Assembly: GCA_030272155.1 (NCBI GenBank)
Contig: CP126204.1
Location: forward strand, 4,740,716-4,804,715
Length of the DNA stretch: 64,000 bases
Direction of reading: 5' to 3'
Source of the DNA: Tetradesmus obliquus
Lineage: Eukaryota; Chlorophyta; Chlorophyceae; Sphaeropleales; Scenedesmaceae
Below the pieces are notes generated by a model. That model saw only the letters and a list, made by a program, of their open reading frames with translations. It was not told the origin of the DNA and made no database searches. Below, in pieces: positions 1 to 11,344 of this stretch. Made by a program: the position numbers and the translations under genes. Every line of letters begins with the position of its first letter. Position 1 is the first letter of the stretch.

Positions 1-177
1 CCTGGCCAGCATGCTGTATGGCGCCTCCTGTGCCTTCTGCATGGGTTGCAGCAGGCCTTGGCTGTTCTAAATTGCCACTGACCAACCAAGCTGATGATTG
101 CTGCTCACGTGCTGCTTGCCTGCTGCTGCTGCTGCTGCTGCTGCCCCGCCTCCCCATACAACCACCTTGCTCATGCC

Positions 178-235
178 AGGCGACCCTGACCACCCCGGGC
201 TCTGCATCTCCTGGGGCTGCTGCTGCTGCTAGACT
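178..235 (+). repeat. Partial copy of the RING exon's 5' edge
   Basis: Positions 175-222 repeat the 3' splice site and first ~45 bases of the RING exon (295-342) with few changes, including the codons for Gly-Asp-Pro-Asp-His-Pro-Gly and Ile-Ser-Trp-Gly-Cys. The copy then runs into a CTG tract and a TAG. It offers a decoy acceptor upstream of the real exon. Confidence 0.75.
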
Positions 236-297
236 GACACACTGCCTGCTGCTGCTGCTGGCGCCCTCTATGCCGCCCCACCTTCACCCCTACTGCA

Positions 298-695
298 GGC
301 GACCCTGACCACCCTGGGCTGAGCATCTCCTGGGGCTGCTGCGGCCACGTGTTCCACCTGGACTGCATCCAGCGCTGGCTTAAGACGCGCTCCGCCTGCC
401 CGCTGTGCAACAAGGAGTGGGAGTTTGCAAAGATTGAGAAGATCCTGGCAGGTGGGGTGGTGTGGCACGGGCAGCAGGTGCCCTGCATCATAGGTGCTGC
501 GGTGTACCATAGCAGTGCCTCTGTGCATGTGCTTTGCATGTGCTGCAACAAGGGTTGGGAGTCTCCATGAAGATCTAGCTGAGGCTGGAGTACGTGCAGC
601 AGCGTGGGGGTAGGTTGCACCTGCGGCTGGCGCAAGCGATGCAGCTGGCGCAGTGCCGCTTCTTTCTGCAGCATTGCAGGCAAAGCAGCAGTTAG
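298..695 (+). CDS. RBX1/APC11-like RING-H2 finger protein, 3' end only
   Basis: The segment from about 299 to 451 encodes the second half of a RING-H2 finger: a Cys/His pair (CGHVFHLDC), the linker WLKTR and [10 protein letters not shown]. Spacing and the EWEF ending match RBX1/APC11, the small RING subunits of cullin-RING and anaphase-promoting ubiquitin ligases that recruit E2 enzymes. The linker between the second Cys and CPLC has RBX1 length, while the Gly-Asp just before the Trp-Gly resembles APC11, so I do not choose between them. A 3' splice site (CAG at 296-298) opens this exon and a GT donor follows at 452. The first zinc ligands must lie in exons I cannot identify or left of the window. 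The C-terminus is unresolved: a possible last exon at 579-695 does not match the donor phase. Seen: RING motif; inferred: family. Confidence 0.6.
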
Positions 696-1864
696 TGCTG
701 GGTGCGCTGCAACTTATGTGCAACCTGCTCGGCATTGTCTTCCCAGCATCCCTGACATTGCCTGCTGCCCACTGCGTGCTCTTCTGCTGCTGCAGGCAGC
801 TCCATGGCTGTGGACTAAGCAGGGCTGCAGGGCAGCGCCTGGGGGCTAGCGTGTGCGTGGCATGCACATAGCGTGGCGATGACATGGGAAAGCAGCAGCA
901 GCAGCAGCGCAACAGTACCGGGTACTAATGCGCGGTTGCATGGGAGCCGCCAGCAGCAGGCTGTGCTCAGCAGGTGGCTGGGAGATCCAGTCGCTGTCTG
1001 CTGGTGATTGTACAGTAGCATAGCATGGGCGATGTGTGGTAGTTGTGCTGCGTGCTGATGCTGCTTGCTGATGCTTATGTGTGCAGTTTGGGGCAAGCCT
1101 GCCAAAATGTCTGGCAGAACGGCCTCGCATACTGGCATTGTTAACAGGTCTTTGTGGTGTGAGTGGCTCGCTTCGGTGTTGCTCTTCAGTCACCTGGTGT
1201 TTGGCGGTGGGCCAATGAACCTGCCAGGTGTACTATCACATTGGGCTTGAAACAGCTCAGCGGTCTGTGGCAGTGTTGCGTGACAGGGCAACTTTCCTTA
1301 TATGACAGGGACTTGACCGGCAGTTGAAGCGTCACCCCCCACACACAGCGCTGCATGCTGCTGTGCGTTGCGCCCTGCACAATCCTACCCAGCAGCAGCA
1401 GTTTTAACAAGAAGCGCGACGGAACGCTGCCGTGTTCTCTGATAATCAATTTGTTGTGTTGCGCAACAGATTGTGGAAGAGCGCTGTCTCGAATGGTCTG
1501 ACCATGCAGCTGCAACGGAGTTGTCTGGAGTCACCACGACAAAGCCGTGGCTTGCCAAGCCCTATACCACTGCGCAGAGGTGGCAGTGTCTGTGAGCTTT
1601 GAAGTAAGCTGAAGTTCCCTGTCTGCACCTACGCTGCACAGTGTATGGCAGCTAGCACTTCTGAGCAGCGCTTGTGGATGGGGTTCTACGGGTGTGACAG
1701 GAGGATGCCCTGCACCACGTGTGTATGCCGAGCGATACATCAACCTTCAACCGGTGTCTGCACGAGCGTTGCCTATCTGTAGATGTTTATGTTTCGTTCC
1801 TGGTTCTGCGCGATGAGATAGCGCCACATCCGTAGCCAACGGTCAATGGGAGCTGATTGCCAGC
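696..1864. other. Intergenic region, no supported gene
   Basis: This holds the likely 3' UTR of the RING gene and the promoter of the next gene. Short ORFs here (for example an ATG at 1647 opening 45 codons) lack splice or family support. CAG/CTG triplets are frequent but no long tandem array is present. Confidence 0.5.
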
Positions 1865-4800
1865 ATGAATGCTTCCAGGGCTACAGCTGTTGACGATAAT
1901 ATAGGTGGCGGCGATGAAACAACGCATGAACTACTTGAGGCCGTCCTCGCAGGTGAAAGACGGTGGGGTTTCGGCCAGCAACACATTCCCTCCATGACTG
2001 GGACGCAGCTGAAAGATGTAACCGCTGCCTCTTCTTGTTGATGCAGCTGGCAGATGCAGCCCCCATGTTCTGTTCAGTTTATGCAGCAGCAGCAAGCAGA
2101 CGCATAAAGAGGTCCTGCAGTGGCTGAACCAGCAGGAAGCCCAAGTGACAGCGCTGCTAGAAGGAGTGAAAGAGGCTGCGTACGCTACCACAGCATCCAA
2201 GCAACAGAGGTCTGTCCAGGCATTGTGTTGGTTTCTGAATGAAGCTTTGCCCTCTGGTGCTGTTACCAAGCTGCTGCTGCACCCTGGCCTCATCAGTGGG
2301 CTACTGCGCCTCCCCAACTGCCCTCACTGGCTGGCTGCAAGCCTGTGCACGCGTGGCCTACGATGACATAGCAGCAGCTGCATGCGGCACAGACCGTGTA
2401 GCAGGTGCGGCTCCGCCTTGCAGCCTGCGCAAACTCCAGCAGAAATGCCCATGGCCAGCTTAGGACTTGCAGGAACCTTGTTCGGTGATGCAGCACTGGT
2501 GTTGCTGGTCTGTGCAGCCATAGGCACATACTCAAGTGCTCATTAACAACATGAGACGGTATGCACTGTCAATGCAACGTTGACAGCTGGTATGAATCAC
2601 ACGGGCATGCATGTGCAGCACGTCAGCAAGGTATGTCATGTTGCAACTGTACAGCCTTCAGGCGCCAGTACTACCCACACTGTACATGCTGCTGAAACGC
2701 TTGCAACCCTGTGTTTGCTGCTTTTCGCTATGTCTCATCAAAATGTACATGTACGCATGTGTGCAGGGGTTGAGGTGTGTGTCCTGGCACAGCCGGGCCA
2801 GAAAGGCATCGCAGCAGGCATACCAGAAGAAGCACAGCAGCTGCTGCGTCACGGCAAAACACCAGTTGCAGGCGCGCTGCAGGTGAGCTCCAGCACTATC
2901 GGCTGCTGGGTCGACAGCCAGCACCTCTGCTAGCATCCCAGGTCTGCTGCTCCTGGATGTGCTGATGCAACGGTTAAAATCCCCACACGCATTGTGTTGT
3001 CTCTTGCATGCAGTGACACCCCTTAGCGCTTGTTGCTTCAAGCACCAATATGCTGCTTGCTCTGATAGTATGTCGCTTCACTTGGTGCGACATACGTTGC
3101 TGGTGCCAACAACTGCTTCGGCTAGTAACGCTGCTGGTTTTTGGCCAATGCAGGATGCAGACATGGTGAAGTTGGTTCAGCTTGGGTTCAACTGCAGCAG
3201 CAGAACAACAGCAGCAGCAACAGCAGGGATGCTGCCTCAGCTGCCGTGCCTCACAACCGCTACAGTGGTGGAGCTGCTCGGTACAGCAATGGCGCGGCAC
3301 AAAGACAACAATGTGTTGATTCACCTGTGTGCGGCAGTAGCCATTGGCTGGCGCCCTTGTGTACCTTGTCCGCTGTCAGGAGAGCAGATATCGGTGAGCG
3401 GCATCACAAAGGCTTAGTGGGGTGAAGCCCAAACTCGTGCCAATCCTGTGTATGCGCTGCTACGTAGTTTGATGCAGAAGTACCAAAGCACATGTGCAGA
3501 ATTCAGAATGCACTGCCGACATGCAGACATGCATTGTAGCATTTGTTAGTTTGACTGATGTTACTAACGTATACAACCACTTACACAATTACAACTACGT
3601 TGGCTGCTGCTGCTGCCACCTCTGCTGATTTTAGGACGCTTGCATGTCCTCAATCATTCGGCTTAAGCTGAGCAGCAGCATGTCAGCAACAGCAGCAGCT
3701 GCAGCAAGCAAGCTGCTGTACCTGCCGCGTCTGAAAGCTGGTGAAGTGGTTCAGCTGCTGGACACAGCAGTAGCGCAGCACGCAATCAACCATGAGCTGG
3801 AGCACCTGGCTGCAGCAGCAGCCTATGGCTGGCGCCCTTGTCAGCTGTCAGGGGAGCAGCTGCTTCCGGTGCTGCAGCATGCAATAGCACTGGGTGTCCA
3901 AGCTCCACATAGTGCGCCCACCATGTTCTGCCACTTACAGAGGCTGCTCGATGTACTGCCAGTCAAACGGATCTCAGCAGACGCAGTGGCTGGCCTGTTG
4001 CACATAGCGATCAAGGCCGGCAGCCACAGCAGCCGCTATGTTCAGCTGGTCGAGCTCCCAGCGTTGCGAGATATCAGCAGATGGCAGTTGATAGACCTGC
4101 TGACAGCTGCTCTGCTGGCACCCAGCAGCAGCTGTGCGTGCGCCCTACACACACTTCGAAAGGTCCGTGCTTTCCGCCAGCTTGATTCAGCAGCAGTGAC
4201 CTCCATCTTTACGAAGGCATTCACAGGAGCAGCAGCTTCACAGACCAACAGCATGTTGCCCAACCTGAGTCGGCTGTGCCAGGACCTCCGCCAAGGACAT
4301 GTGCCTGCAGCAAGAAGCAGCCGTTCCATTACGCAGTGGCTTCTGCCAGTGCTGACTGTGGCATTACCAGCAGGCATGCTTGAAGAGGCAAGCATCCTCG
4401 TGAGCGTGGCAAGAGGGATCACCTTCAGCCCATATGATGTCACGGAGCTGCTGCAAGCAGCACTGCAGCTAGAGAAAACTGGCGCAGCTTTCATGGCAGT
4501 TCTTGAGCTACTGCCATGCACCTGCTTCGAACCTCCTGAGAACAACCTTTGCGACAAGGAAACACTGCAGCTGTTACGATATGTCAGCCCCCTGCTTGCA
4601 CAGAGGGTGAGGCACACGCTGGTGCACAGCAGGGGCTGGAGCAACATCAGTGCACAGGACAAGCTAGGTGAGCTGCTGCCGATGCTGCTGCCCTGGCTGG
4701 ATCAGACGGAGTGCAAACAGCGACTGCAAGCAGCCAGATTGCCGCCAGGGGCAGCAGCAATCATTGCAGACTCTGTCAGCCGCCTTTGGTCATCAGAGGA

Positions 4801-7800
4801 GCCCAGTGGTCTGACTGACTGTGGCTGCTGGGCACAGCTGCAGGCAGGCAGCCAGGTGCGCTACTGCATGGAGTCATGGTCACAGACGTGCGCAGCAGTG
4901 CAGCTCAGCGAGGTGTTGCTGCCGGCTGCATCAAGCCCAGGCCAAGATCTACATGTGACCTGCTGCCCAGCACAGCCAGCTGACAACACCACAACTACGC
5001 TAGGCAGCTGCATGCAGCATGCACCATTCAAGGCATGTCAGACACTCAATGTACCGTGTATGGGCGGCTCAGCAGTGCAGTCTAGCAAAGCAGCAAGGAC
5101 AACTGCCAGTTTTTGGGCTGTCAGCTGCCCAGCAGTCGGATTGCCAGTGTCGCAACAGCAGCAGCAGCAGCAGCAGCCTGCTGCAGCAGCTGGTGCTGTT
5201 TGCAGGTCAGCAGCTATGTTGGGCAGCATCAAGCAAGGTGCAAGGTACGCAGCACCACCACCAGCAGCAAGGGATGCGAGTACGAGGGATAATTGAAGCA
5301 GCGCTGCAGGTGGCATGGCAGCAGCAGCAACAGACAGCAGTGCAGAAACAGCCATGCTGCGCCGGCAGCTCTGCGTTGCGGAACACTGATACAGCTTCCT
5401 TCTGCACTGTTCGCTCAGCAGCGCCTGGCAGCGCACAGGAGGCAGCAGATGGGCAGCTGGTAACGGCACCAGGTGCAATGACAGCTGCCTTCGTTGCTCC
5501 AGCTGGTGGGACTGGCGCTGGTTTGGTTGCTACAGTCCTTGCAGAGGAGCAGGGTGAAGAGGATGCTGCTGGCATTGGCAGCAGCGCCAAGGTGGCGGCA
5601 CGTGAGCAGCCTCTACTGCAGGGTGCTGCCTGGGCAAGCGCAGCAGCCGCCTCTGATGGGCACGGTGCTGGCTGGCCGCTACTGCAGACAGCAGAGCTAG
5701 CATTGGCACCACCAGCAGCACCACCAACAGCAGTAGTACAGACTGCAGCATATAAGCCAGCAGCAGTTTGTGGTGTCATGCAGTGTATTGCTGGGCCTAG
5801 CACTGGCCAGCAGCTTGAGAGTGGAGCAGCAGCATCCCACCCTGCAGACGTTCAAGAAGCTAGCGTGCAGCAACCAGCATCCCATATGGACAGCATGTGG
5901 CTCAACCGGAGTGAGCTGTGCCAAAGCCTCCGCCTAGGACATGTGGCTTCAGCAAGGAGCAGCGTTGCAACCATGCAGTGGCTGCTGCCAAAGCTTACCG
6001 TGGCGTTACAAGCAGGCAGGCCTGAAGAGGCAAGCAGGTTGATCAGTAAGGCGAGAGGGGTGGTCTTCAGCACAGATGAAGTCATGGAGCTGCTGCAGGC
6101 AGCACTGCAGCTGGATCCAACTGGCACGGCTTGCCTGGAAGTGCTGGAGCTTCTGCCACGATTCGGCAGCGAACCTGCTGTGAGCAGCCTCAGTAACCAG
6201 CAAGTACTGCAGCTGCTGCGCTGTGCCAGCCCGCTGGTTGGGCAGAGGGTGAAGCACACACTGGTGAACAGCATTGGCTGGAGCATCATCAGCGCGCATG
6301 ACAAGCTGGACGAGATCCTGCCATTGCTGCTGCAGTGGCTGGAACCAATGGAGTGCAAGCAGTGCATGCAAGCAGCCGATTTGCCAGCTGAGACAGCAGC
6401 AGCATTTGCAGATTTTGTCAGCCGCCTGTGGGCAGCGGAGGAGCCCAGTCACCTGGCCGAATGTGGCTGCTGGGCACAGCTGCAGGCAGGCAGCCAGGTG
6501 CGCTGCTGCCCAGCAGCGTCAGGGCCAGTATCATTCTGGCAGCAGTGTGCAGCAGTTCAGCTCAGCAAGGTGTTGCTGCCTGCTTTTTCAAGCCCAGCCC
6601 CAGAGCATGCGACCTGCTGCACGGCACAGCCAGCCAGTGCAACTGCTGCTACGCTAGGCACCTGCATGCAGCAGTCGCCACACAAGGCACAGCATGGGAG
6701 CGGTGTGAAGAGTGTGAGTTATCCGACAGTGCAGTCCAGCAGAGCAGCAATGACAGCAGGAGATGTGGGGCCTGTAAGCTGCCCAGTGCTTGACTCACCA
6801 GCGCGACAGCAGCAGCAGCAGCAGGGAGTAGGCAGCGCGCTTTCATGCTCTGTGCTGGCACGTTTGCAGCTGCCTGAGGACCTTGCCCAGCTGTCGCAAA
6901 CAGATGTGATGTATGAACGTACTCCAAACAGCAGCATTGGCTCGCTCCAGAGTCAGCCGTCTCCTCATCAGCAGCACTAGCAACAGCAGCAGCAGCTGCA
7001 CGGCATGATGAACTGGGCAGGGGGGAGTTAGAAGCTGCAGCGGCAGCCAACCTGGTTGCTGCTTGGGCTGCTGGTAGCAGCAGCAGTGTTAACGGTCCTG
7101 CTTCTGCAGCACCTGCAGCAGCTGGCTCTGGGCGCAGGTCACCAGCATCCTTGAGCTGCAGCAATCAAGAGCTCCCAGCTCCGCAGCATCACCAGCAGCA
7201 GCAAGGAATGTCAGCGCCAGGGAGCCTCAATGCAGCGCTGCAGGTGGCACGGCAGCAGCAGGCTGGCTGCGCCAGCGGCTCTGCATTCTTCAACAGTGAG
7301 ACATCCTCCATCTGCACAGTCAGCTCAACAGCGCATAGCAACGCACAGGTGTCAGCAGACGGACAGCTGTTGACGGCACCGGGCGCATCGGCAGCTGCCA
7401 TTGTCGCTCTTGCTGGTGCGGCTGGCCGTGCGCTTGTTGCTACGGCCATTGCAGAGCAGCAGGGAGAACAGGATGCTGCTGGCGTAGATGACAGCACCAA
7501 GGTTGAGGCAGCAGAGCCGACAGTGAGGCACCTGACTGCTTTTCAAGGCGTGCCAGGCGCATGTGCCCTCTACAGCCAGTGCAATGTTGAGCAGCCACTA
7601 CTGCAGGGCGCTGGCTCAGCAAGAACAGCAGCGGCCTTCTACAGCTCGTATGGTGGTGATCGGCCACCGCAGGGTGCTGGCTTGGCAAGCACAGCACCTA
7701 CTTCACTCAGCTGTCATGGTGGTAATCGGCTGCTACTGCATGGTGCTGGCTCGGCAAGCACAGCAGCTGCCTTCTACAGCTCGTACGGTGGTGATCAGCT

Positions 7801-8266
7801 GCTATTGCATGGTGCTGGCTCGGCAAGCACAGCAGCTGCCTTCTACCGCCCGTACGGTGGAGATCAGCCGCTACAGCAGGCAGCAGAGCCAGCCGTGGTA
7901 CCACCAGCATCATCATCAGTACCAGGGCCAGCACCAATAGAGGCTGCAGCATCCAAGCCAGCAGCAGTGGTGGAGCCGACAGCGCCAGCGGCAGAAGATG
8001 AAGAAGACACTGCACCCGCAGCAGCAGAAAGAGAAGATGATGCCAGCGTGCCTGCTGCCAGCGCTGTTCATGGTGCTGGTGGGTCAGCAATCGGCGGCCT
8101 GCTGGAGTCCTTGCTGAAGCCTCTGCTGCAGAAGGGGCAGAAGCAGCAGCAGCAGCAGCAGCAGGTGGCGGGTGAATCTGTACTAGCAGGCGGCGTGCTG
8201 GACAGCGTGGGAGCAGCAAGCACGGCGGCAGTTGCCAGCGCAGCAGTGCAGCACCTGGGCCACTGA
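1865..8266 (+). CDS. Internally duplicated helical, Gln/Ala-rich protein; reading frame disturbed
   Basis: I do not recognise the family. Exons that join in phase are 1865-1952 (ATG start), 2047-about 2290, 2767-2882, 3154-3393 and 3635 onward. Exons 4 and 5 are diverged copies of each other (both start Asp-Ala and share GWRPC and LSGEQ). The long part is built of predicted amphipathic helices with Leu-Leu-Gln-Ala-Ala motifs, then poly-Gln. A block of about 1.3 kb (4254-5600) is repeated at 5884-7510. The open frame changes twice, within 5019-5296 and within 6917-6980; no convincing short intron explains either, so indels or pseudogene decay are likely. The last ~60 codons resemble the tail of the neighbouring VPS9 gene on the other strand. 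Function unknown; the helical repeats suggest a protein- or RNA-binding scaffold only by analogy. Confidence 0.55.
4254..5600 (+). repeat. Segmental tandem duplication, copy 1
   Basis: Encodes a helical block starting near Leu-Cys-Gln-Asp-Leu-Arg, a Gln tract and an Ala/Gly-rich block. Copy 2 lies at 5884-7510. The helical parts are offset by about 1.64 kb (4271 matches 5913). The part after the Gln tract is offset by about 1.93 kb (5255 matches 7188), because copy 2 carries roughly 0.3 kb extra. Confidence 0.85.
5884..7510 (+). repeat. Segmental tandem duplication, copy 2
   Basis: Second copy of the 4254-5600 block with clear but diverged protein similarity (for example CGCWAQLQAGSQVR occurs in both). 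It contains an additional Ala-rich spacer between about 6840 and 7150 and the second frame change. Confidence 0.85.
7607..7880 (+). repeat. 69-bp coding minisatellite, four units
   Basis: Units start at 7607, 7673, 7742 and 7811 (spacings 66, 69, 69) and encode about 23 residues each with the core GAGSASTAAAFYSSYGGD. A single related unit is recognisable in the earlier duplicate near 5610-5690. The spacing preserves the reading frame. Confidence 0.8.
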
Positions 8267-9324
8267 GCTGTGCCAGTGCACATTGGCGGCGTGTGGTGGC
8301 CTTCAACAGCTGTGCCACACCTGCAGGTGATGGCTGCCATAGCACTGGTGGCATTATGCATTGCATGGGCGGTGCTGGCCCCAAGCAGGATGTCTCTGAC
8401 TGCGCCGTAAGCATTCATTGTCAGACTAGCAGCTCAAGTGCCTGTTGAACATATGAGATGTGAGACAGCATGCGCGGTATGGTTGTAGGTTCGATGAGGT
8501 TGCTACTGGTACTAGTATTTGTAGCATACTGTAGTGTCACCTCGCAGCATGATGGGTTAAGACACGAGGGTTGTGCAGATTTAAATTTGCATAATTGTCT
8601 TCAGATCATTTCAGGCTTCTGTGAGTAGGCCGGGGGGTTGCATGTACCGTACAGGAGGCTCCTGTAGCTCGCACTTCAGGGCCCTTGATGGCTGAGATGC
8701 CTCAGCGTTATAACGTAATCACCATGTTACAACAGTCCAGACTGATCACTTTGGCCATCAAAGTCTGACGGCTTGCCAGCAGGTATTGCTGCTGGGTATG
8801 CTGTGTGCATGTATGCCGGTAGGTCACGACTGGCGGTGTTGCCTGAACCATTCAAGGGGAGGTACGTAACCTCTACAGTCACAAGAGCTGCAGTGCTGAA
8901 TTGCACGTCGACGTGCGACCGCAGCAGACGTCTGCTTGTTGCCCACCCTCCCAGATGATGAGTGAGCGCCACTGGCTGTGACAGTTCACGCCAGGCAATA
9001 CACACACTTGCAGGGGTACACCAAATCAGTCGCGGAAATGGCATTTCGCCCAAAGCCCATTTCCCAGCCACGGAGAAAAGAATCACATTTGTAGGTTACA
9101 TCTGTACGTGGACTCGCCTGTATAAGCAATTGATACATGCCCATCAAGCAATGGGCGTACGTGTAAAACATATGTTGTTGTTGATTGTACAGGCAATATG
9201 CCCTGCACCAGTTACTATGCACCACGCATAACCACCATTGAGCACACCACTAGTAGCGCCCAGCCCGCAGCAGCTGCACCAGCGCAAACATCAGCAGCTC
9301 GAAATCCACACCAAGCTACACAGT
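8267..9324. other. Intergenic region between convergent genes
   Basis: Contains the 3' UTRs of the helical gene (+) and the VPS9 gene (-). A TTACA at 9096-9100 reads TGTAA on the minus strand and is a good polyadenylation signal for the VPS9 gene. No supported coding region. Confidence 0.6.
9096..9100 (-). terminator. TGTAA polyadenylation signal of the VPS9 gene
   Basis: TGTAA is the usual green-algal polyadenylation motif; this one lies about 225 bases after the minus-strand stop codon at 9325. Confidence 0.45.
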
Positions 9325-11309
9325 TCAGTCTAGAAGAGATGGTGCAGCCTGCACTGCACCACCTGCAGCTGCTGCTGGCGCTGGGACTGCAGATGCAGTC
9401 GTCACAAAGTCACCAAACAAGTCGTCGTCGTCGTCAGCTGCTGCTGCTGCTGCAGCAGCCTCTGCAGCGCCAGTGCCAGGAGGTGCTGCTGCCGCCGTGC
9501 TGCCTGCTGGCCCCAAGCTGTCCAGCAAGTCTCCTGCTGCTGCAGCATCACCAGCCACCTGCTGCTGCTGCTGCTGCCCCTCCAGCAGAGACTCCAGCAG
9601 GGCATCCACTGCTGACTCGCCAGCAGCACCTGCAGCAACTGCAGCAGGCACATCGGCAGCGCCTGCTGCTGCTGCCGCTGGTGGTGGAGGTGCAGCGCCC
9701 TCTGCTGCTGGCACTCCAGGCCCTAATGCTGCTGCTGCCTCGGCCATTGCAGCAGGCGCTGGCGGCTGCTCGCCTGTGTGCGTGGCCGTGTCTGGCGCTA
9801 CAGCACTTGCTGCAGCTGCTGGCAGTGCTGCTGCCTGCTGCGCGTCAGCTTCGTGTGCCTCTGCAGGAAGGGCTGCTGCAGCTTCCTCTTGAATTTGCGC
9901 CTGATGGTCAGTGCTGGGCCCAGCAATAGGCTCCACAGGGTCAACGGCTGTTGCTGGCTGGAATGCTGCAGCCGCTACTGCTGCTGCTGGTGGTGCTGCA
10001 AATGCTGCTGGTGCCTCTGCTGCAGTAGGCGCTGCGTCCTGTTGCTGCTGCCACTCCGGCTGCGCGGGCTGCGCAGCAGGTGCTGCAGGTTGAGACACAG
10101 GCTCTGCAGACCGAGCAGCCGCCGCAACAGATGCCTCAACAGCAGCAGGCTCCACGGCAGCTACGTGGACCGCAGCCGGCACAGCAGGTGGCTCAGCTGG
10201 CGGCGGTGGCGGTGGAGGCGGTGCTGCTGCTGCTGCTGCCGGCTGTGGTGGCATTGATGGTGCGACGGCTGCTGCTGGCACTGCCACCACTGGTGCTGCA
10301 GGCACCACTGCTGCAGGTGGCGGCCCTGGCGGTGGCGGCGGCACCCACTCGCCAGCAGCAGCAGCAGCGACTCCATGTCCACCATGCTGCTGCTGCTGCT
10401 GCTGCTGCTGTACATGCTGTGTGTGCTGCTCCAGTGCTGCCGTGAGCGCCTCATGCCGCAGCACCAGCTCCTTATAAGCAGCCAGCAGCCGCGCCACATC
10501 ACCCAGGCTGAGGCTGTCCAGGCTGCTGCAGCTGAGGGGGTGGCGGCTGGCCAGGCCCTGAGTGGCGGCAGCAGCGCCACGGGACGCCAGCAGCGCAACG
10601 CCTTGAGCTTCTAGTTCGGCGATGCTAGGCAGCGGCGCGGGGACTAATGCGATGCGCTGCTGCTGCTGCTGTGGTGGTGGCGGTGCAGGTGGCTGGGGCG
10701 GTGGGATCGCCTGCTGCTGCTGAGCGTAGTATGGCTGCTGCTGCTGATACTGCTGCTGCTGCTGATACTGCTGCTGTTGGTACTGCTGCTGCTGGTACAG
10801 CGCCGGCGCGGCCGCGTGCTGCTGGTGAGCCTGCTGGTAGGGTTGCTGGTAGACCTGCTGCGGCTGCAGCACCTGCGGCGGTTGATAGGCCTGCCCCTGC
10901 TGTGGCTGCTGGTACTGCTGGGCTGCTGGCTGCTGCTGCTGCTGCTGCCAGCCAGGTGCGGAGTTGCCACTGGTGCTTGGCGCAGCTGGTGGCAACGCCT
11001 GCATCTGCAGCTGCTGCTCGCCCTGCTGGTGCTGCCAGCCGGACGCCGGCTGCACAATGCCTGCTGCTGCCGCTGCTGAAGCCGCCTGTGCAGTGGACTT
11101 GGCCACTCCATTGCGTGTCGAGTGCCTGGGCGAACCCGCAGCTGCTGCTGCCGCTGAGCCATCTGCGCTGTTGCTGTTACTGCTCTGCATCATTGCCAGC
11201 TGCTCGTCGCTCATGGCTCCTGCTGCCAGCATGTGTGCGATGAACTCGTCGGGGTGCACCTTGAGGCTGGTGGCGTCCATCATCTCAATGAAGGTGGCAG
11301 CAGAGCACT

Positions 11310-11344
<35 letters not shown>

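Noticed and set aside
579-695. Possible last exon of the RING gene coding [11 protein letters not shown]
   Set aside because: The phase does not match the donor at 452, so I did not assert it as part of the gene model.
1503-1604. ATG-initiated segment MQLQRSCLESPRQSRG as a possible first exon
   Set aside because: It reaches a TGA before the nearby GTAAGC donor.
5038-5803. Long minus-strand frames opposite the helical gene
   Set aside because: Shadow frames from CAG/CTG triplets, which read open on both strands; the plus frame is supported by the duplication.
8488-8500. Sequence resembling a tRNA B box (GGTTCGAT)
   Set aside because: No A box, acceptor stem or clover-leaf pairing at the required distances.
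9473-11243. Several plus-strand Ala/Cys/Leu-rich frames opposite the VPS9 tail
   Set aside because: Antisense shadows of the Gln/Ala-rich coding strand.
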